The notes beneath the pieces were generated by a model. It did no database searches. It saw nothing but the letters and a program-made list of their open reading frames with translations, and had not been told where the DNA came from. This document shows, piece after piece, positions 5,801-6,483 of a stretch of DNA of 6,483 bases. The DNA is from JBBAFM01 sp041655415 (GTDB lineage Bacteria > Bacillota > Clostridia > Peptostreptococcales > JAAYPU01). The position numbers and the translations under genes are program-made. The stretch lies in assembly GCA_964429195.1 (NCBI GenBank), contig CAYSBC010000081.1, positions 1-6,483 on the forward strand, read 5' to 3'. The first letter of the stretch is position 1. Each line of letters opens with the position of its first letter.

Positions 5801-6483
5801 TTGTTTGATAAACTTGATTTTATACAAGAGAAATATGAGAGCTTAAGTTTAAAAGTTTCTGACCCTGATGTTATCTCTAATCAAGCAGAATGGAAAAGAT
5901 TTGTTAAGGAACTTTCGGACATTGAGCCTATCGTTACCCAATATACAGCTTATAAAAAGATTCAGGAAGATCTTGAAGAGACAAAGATTTTGCTCAATGA
6001 AAGCTCCGGAGATGCAGAGCTTAAGGAAATGGCTAAACTTGAACTCTATGATTTGGAAGAGCAGCTTGAAAATGCCCAGAATGACTTAAGGCTTTTGCTT
6101 CTGCCTAAAGACCCTAATGATCATAAGAATGTTATCGTTGAAATAAGAGCCGGCGCAGGCGGAGACGAAGCAGGCTTATTTGGCAGTGCGCTCCTTAGGA
6201 TGTATATGCGCTACGCCGAAAGATGCCACTGGAAAACTGAGATGCTGAGCATCAACGAAACAGGTATTGGTGGCATCAAAGAAGTTAGCTTTCTCATCAA
6301 GGGAAACGGTGCTTATTCCCGATTGAAGTTTGAAAGCGGTGTTCACCGGGTTCAAAGGGTTCCTTCAACAGAATCAAGCGGTAGAATACATACCTCTACT
6401 GTAACAGTAGCTGTATTACCTGAGGTAGACGCTGTTGAGGTCGATATCAATCCTAATGATGTTCGTGTGGATGTTTATCGTTC
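5801..6483 (+). CDS. prfA: Peptide chain release factor 1 (RF1), C-terminus cut off by the window edge
   Basis: RF1 enters the ribosomal A site at UAA and UAG and triggers peptide release. The first 227 residues are present, of about 355 in the family. The helical N-terminal domain (about 1-100) precedes VEIRAGAGGDEAG (113-125). HRVQRVPSTESSGRIHTS (182-199) contains the PxT codon-recognition tripeptide as Pro188-Ser189-Thr190; RF2 would have SPF here. The reading frame ends in VDVYR, immediately before where the GGQ hydrolysis motif is expected, so the loss is due to the window edge and not a truncation. Initiation is at TTG 5801: GAGGTGA (5788-5794) sits six bases upstream, and the product then starts like other RF1 proteins (MFDKLDFIQEKY). 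It is transcribed away from sua5. In many Firmicutes prmC, the methylase of RF1, follows prfA; that region is not visible. Confidence 0.97.
   Translation, partial: MFDKLDFIQEKYESLSLKVSDPDVISNQAEWKRFVKELSDIEPIVTQYTAYKKIQEDLEETKILLNESSGDAELKEMAKLELYDLEEQLENAQNDLRLLLLPKDPNDHKNVIVEIRAGAGGDEAGLFGSALLRMYMRYAERCHWKTEMLSINETGIGGIKEVSFLIKGNGAYSRLKFESGVHRVQRVPSTESSGRIHTSTVTVAVLPEVDAVEVDINPNDVRVDVYR

Noticed and set aside
5868..6089. Plus-strand ORF of 73 codons
   Set aside because: It lies in another frame wholly within prfA, which is clearly coding here.

Overview
The window is a compact stretch of housekeeping genes from what looks like an anaerobic Firmicute of the class Clostridia. This rests on the moderately AT-rich sequence, strong purine-rich Shine-Dalgarno sites with several TTG starts, a short MetF, a thermotogal/clostridial-style MetH, and the gene order sua5 - ywlE - rpiB - upp, which is a familiar Firmicutes neighbourhood. 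A genus cannot be named from the sequence alone.

Layout. Six genes lie on the minus strand and are read from right to left. They are sua5 (threonylcarbamoyl-AMP synthase, 5626 to 4589), ywlE (LMW-PTP-fold protein-arginine phosphatase, 4584 to 4135), rpiB (ribose-5-phosphate isomerase B, 4056 to 3607), upp (uracil phosphoribosyltransferase, 3594 to 2968), metF (methylenetetrahydrofolate reductase, 2912 to 2040) and metH (cobalamin-dependent methionine synthase, 2027 to beyond base 1, so its C-terminus is missing). On the plus strand, prfA (peptide chain release factor 1) starts at 5801 and runs off the right edge just before its GGQ motif. A 174-bp divergent spacer (5627-5800) separates prfA from sua5 and holds a candidate promoter in each direction.

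How the genes fit together. sua5 supplies the activated intermediate for the t6A37 tRNA modification, and prfA ends translation at UAA/UAG, so the divergent pair is translation-related. rpiB (ribose phosphate interconversion) and upp (PRPP + uracil to UMP) sit 12 bp apart and link pentose phosphate to pyrimidine salvage. metF makes 5-methyl-THF, which metH uses to methylate homocysteine, so the last two genes are consecutive steps of methionine synthesis. Junctions are tight: 4 bp at sua5/ywlE, and 12 bp at both rpiB/upp and metF/metH, where the Shine-Dalgarno overlaps the upstream stop codon. The looser gaps are ywlE/rpiB (78 bp, holding a terminator-like inverted repeat) and upp/metF (55 bp, with no visible structure).

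No mobile element, CRISPR array, tRNA, rRNA or riboswitch was found, and no gene looks broken. I see no novel multi-gene system. The points most worth a second look are the arginine-phosphatase signature in ywlE, the nested inverted repeat between ywlE and rpiB, methionine genes joined to a salvage operon without a visible SAM or T-box leader, and the paired TTG starts of the divergent genes.
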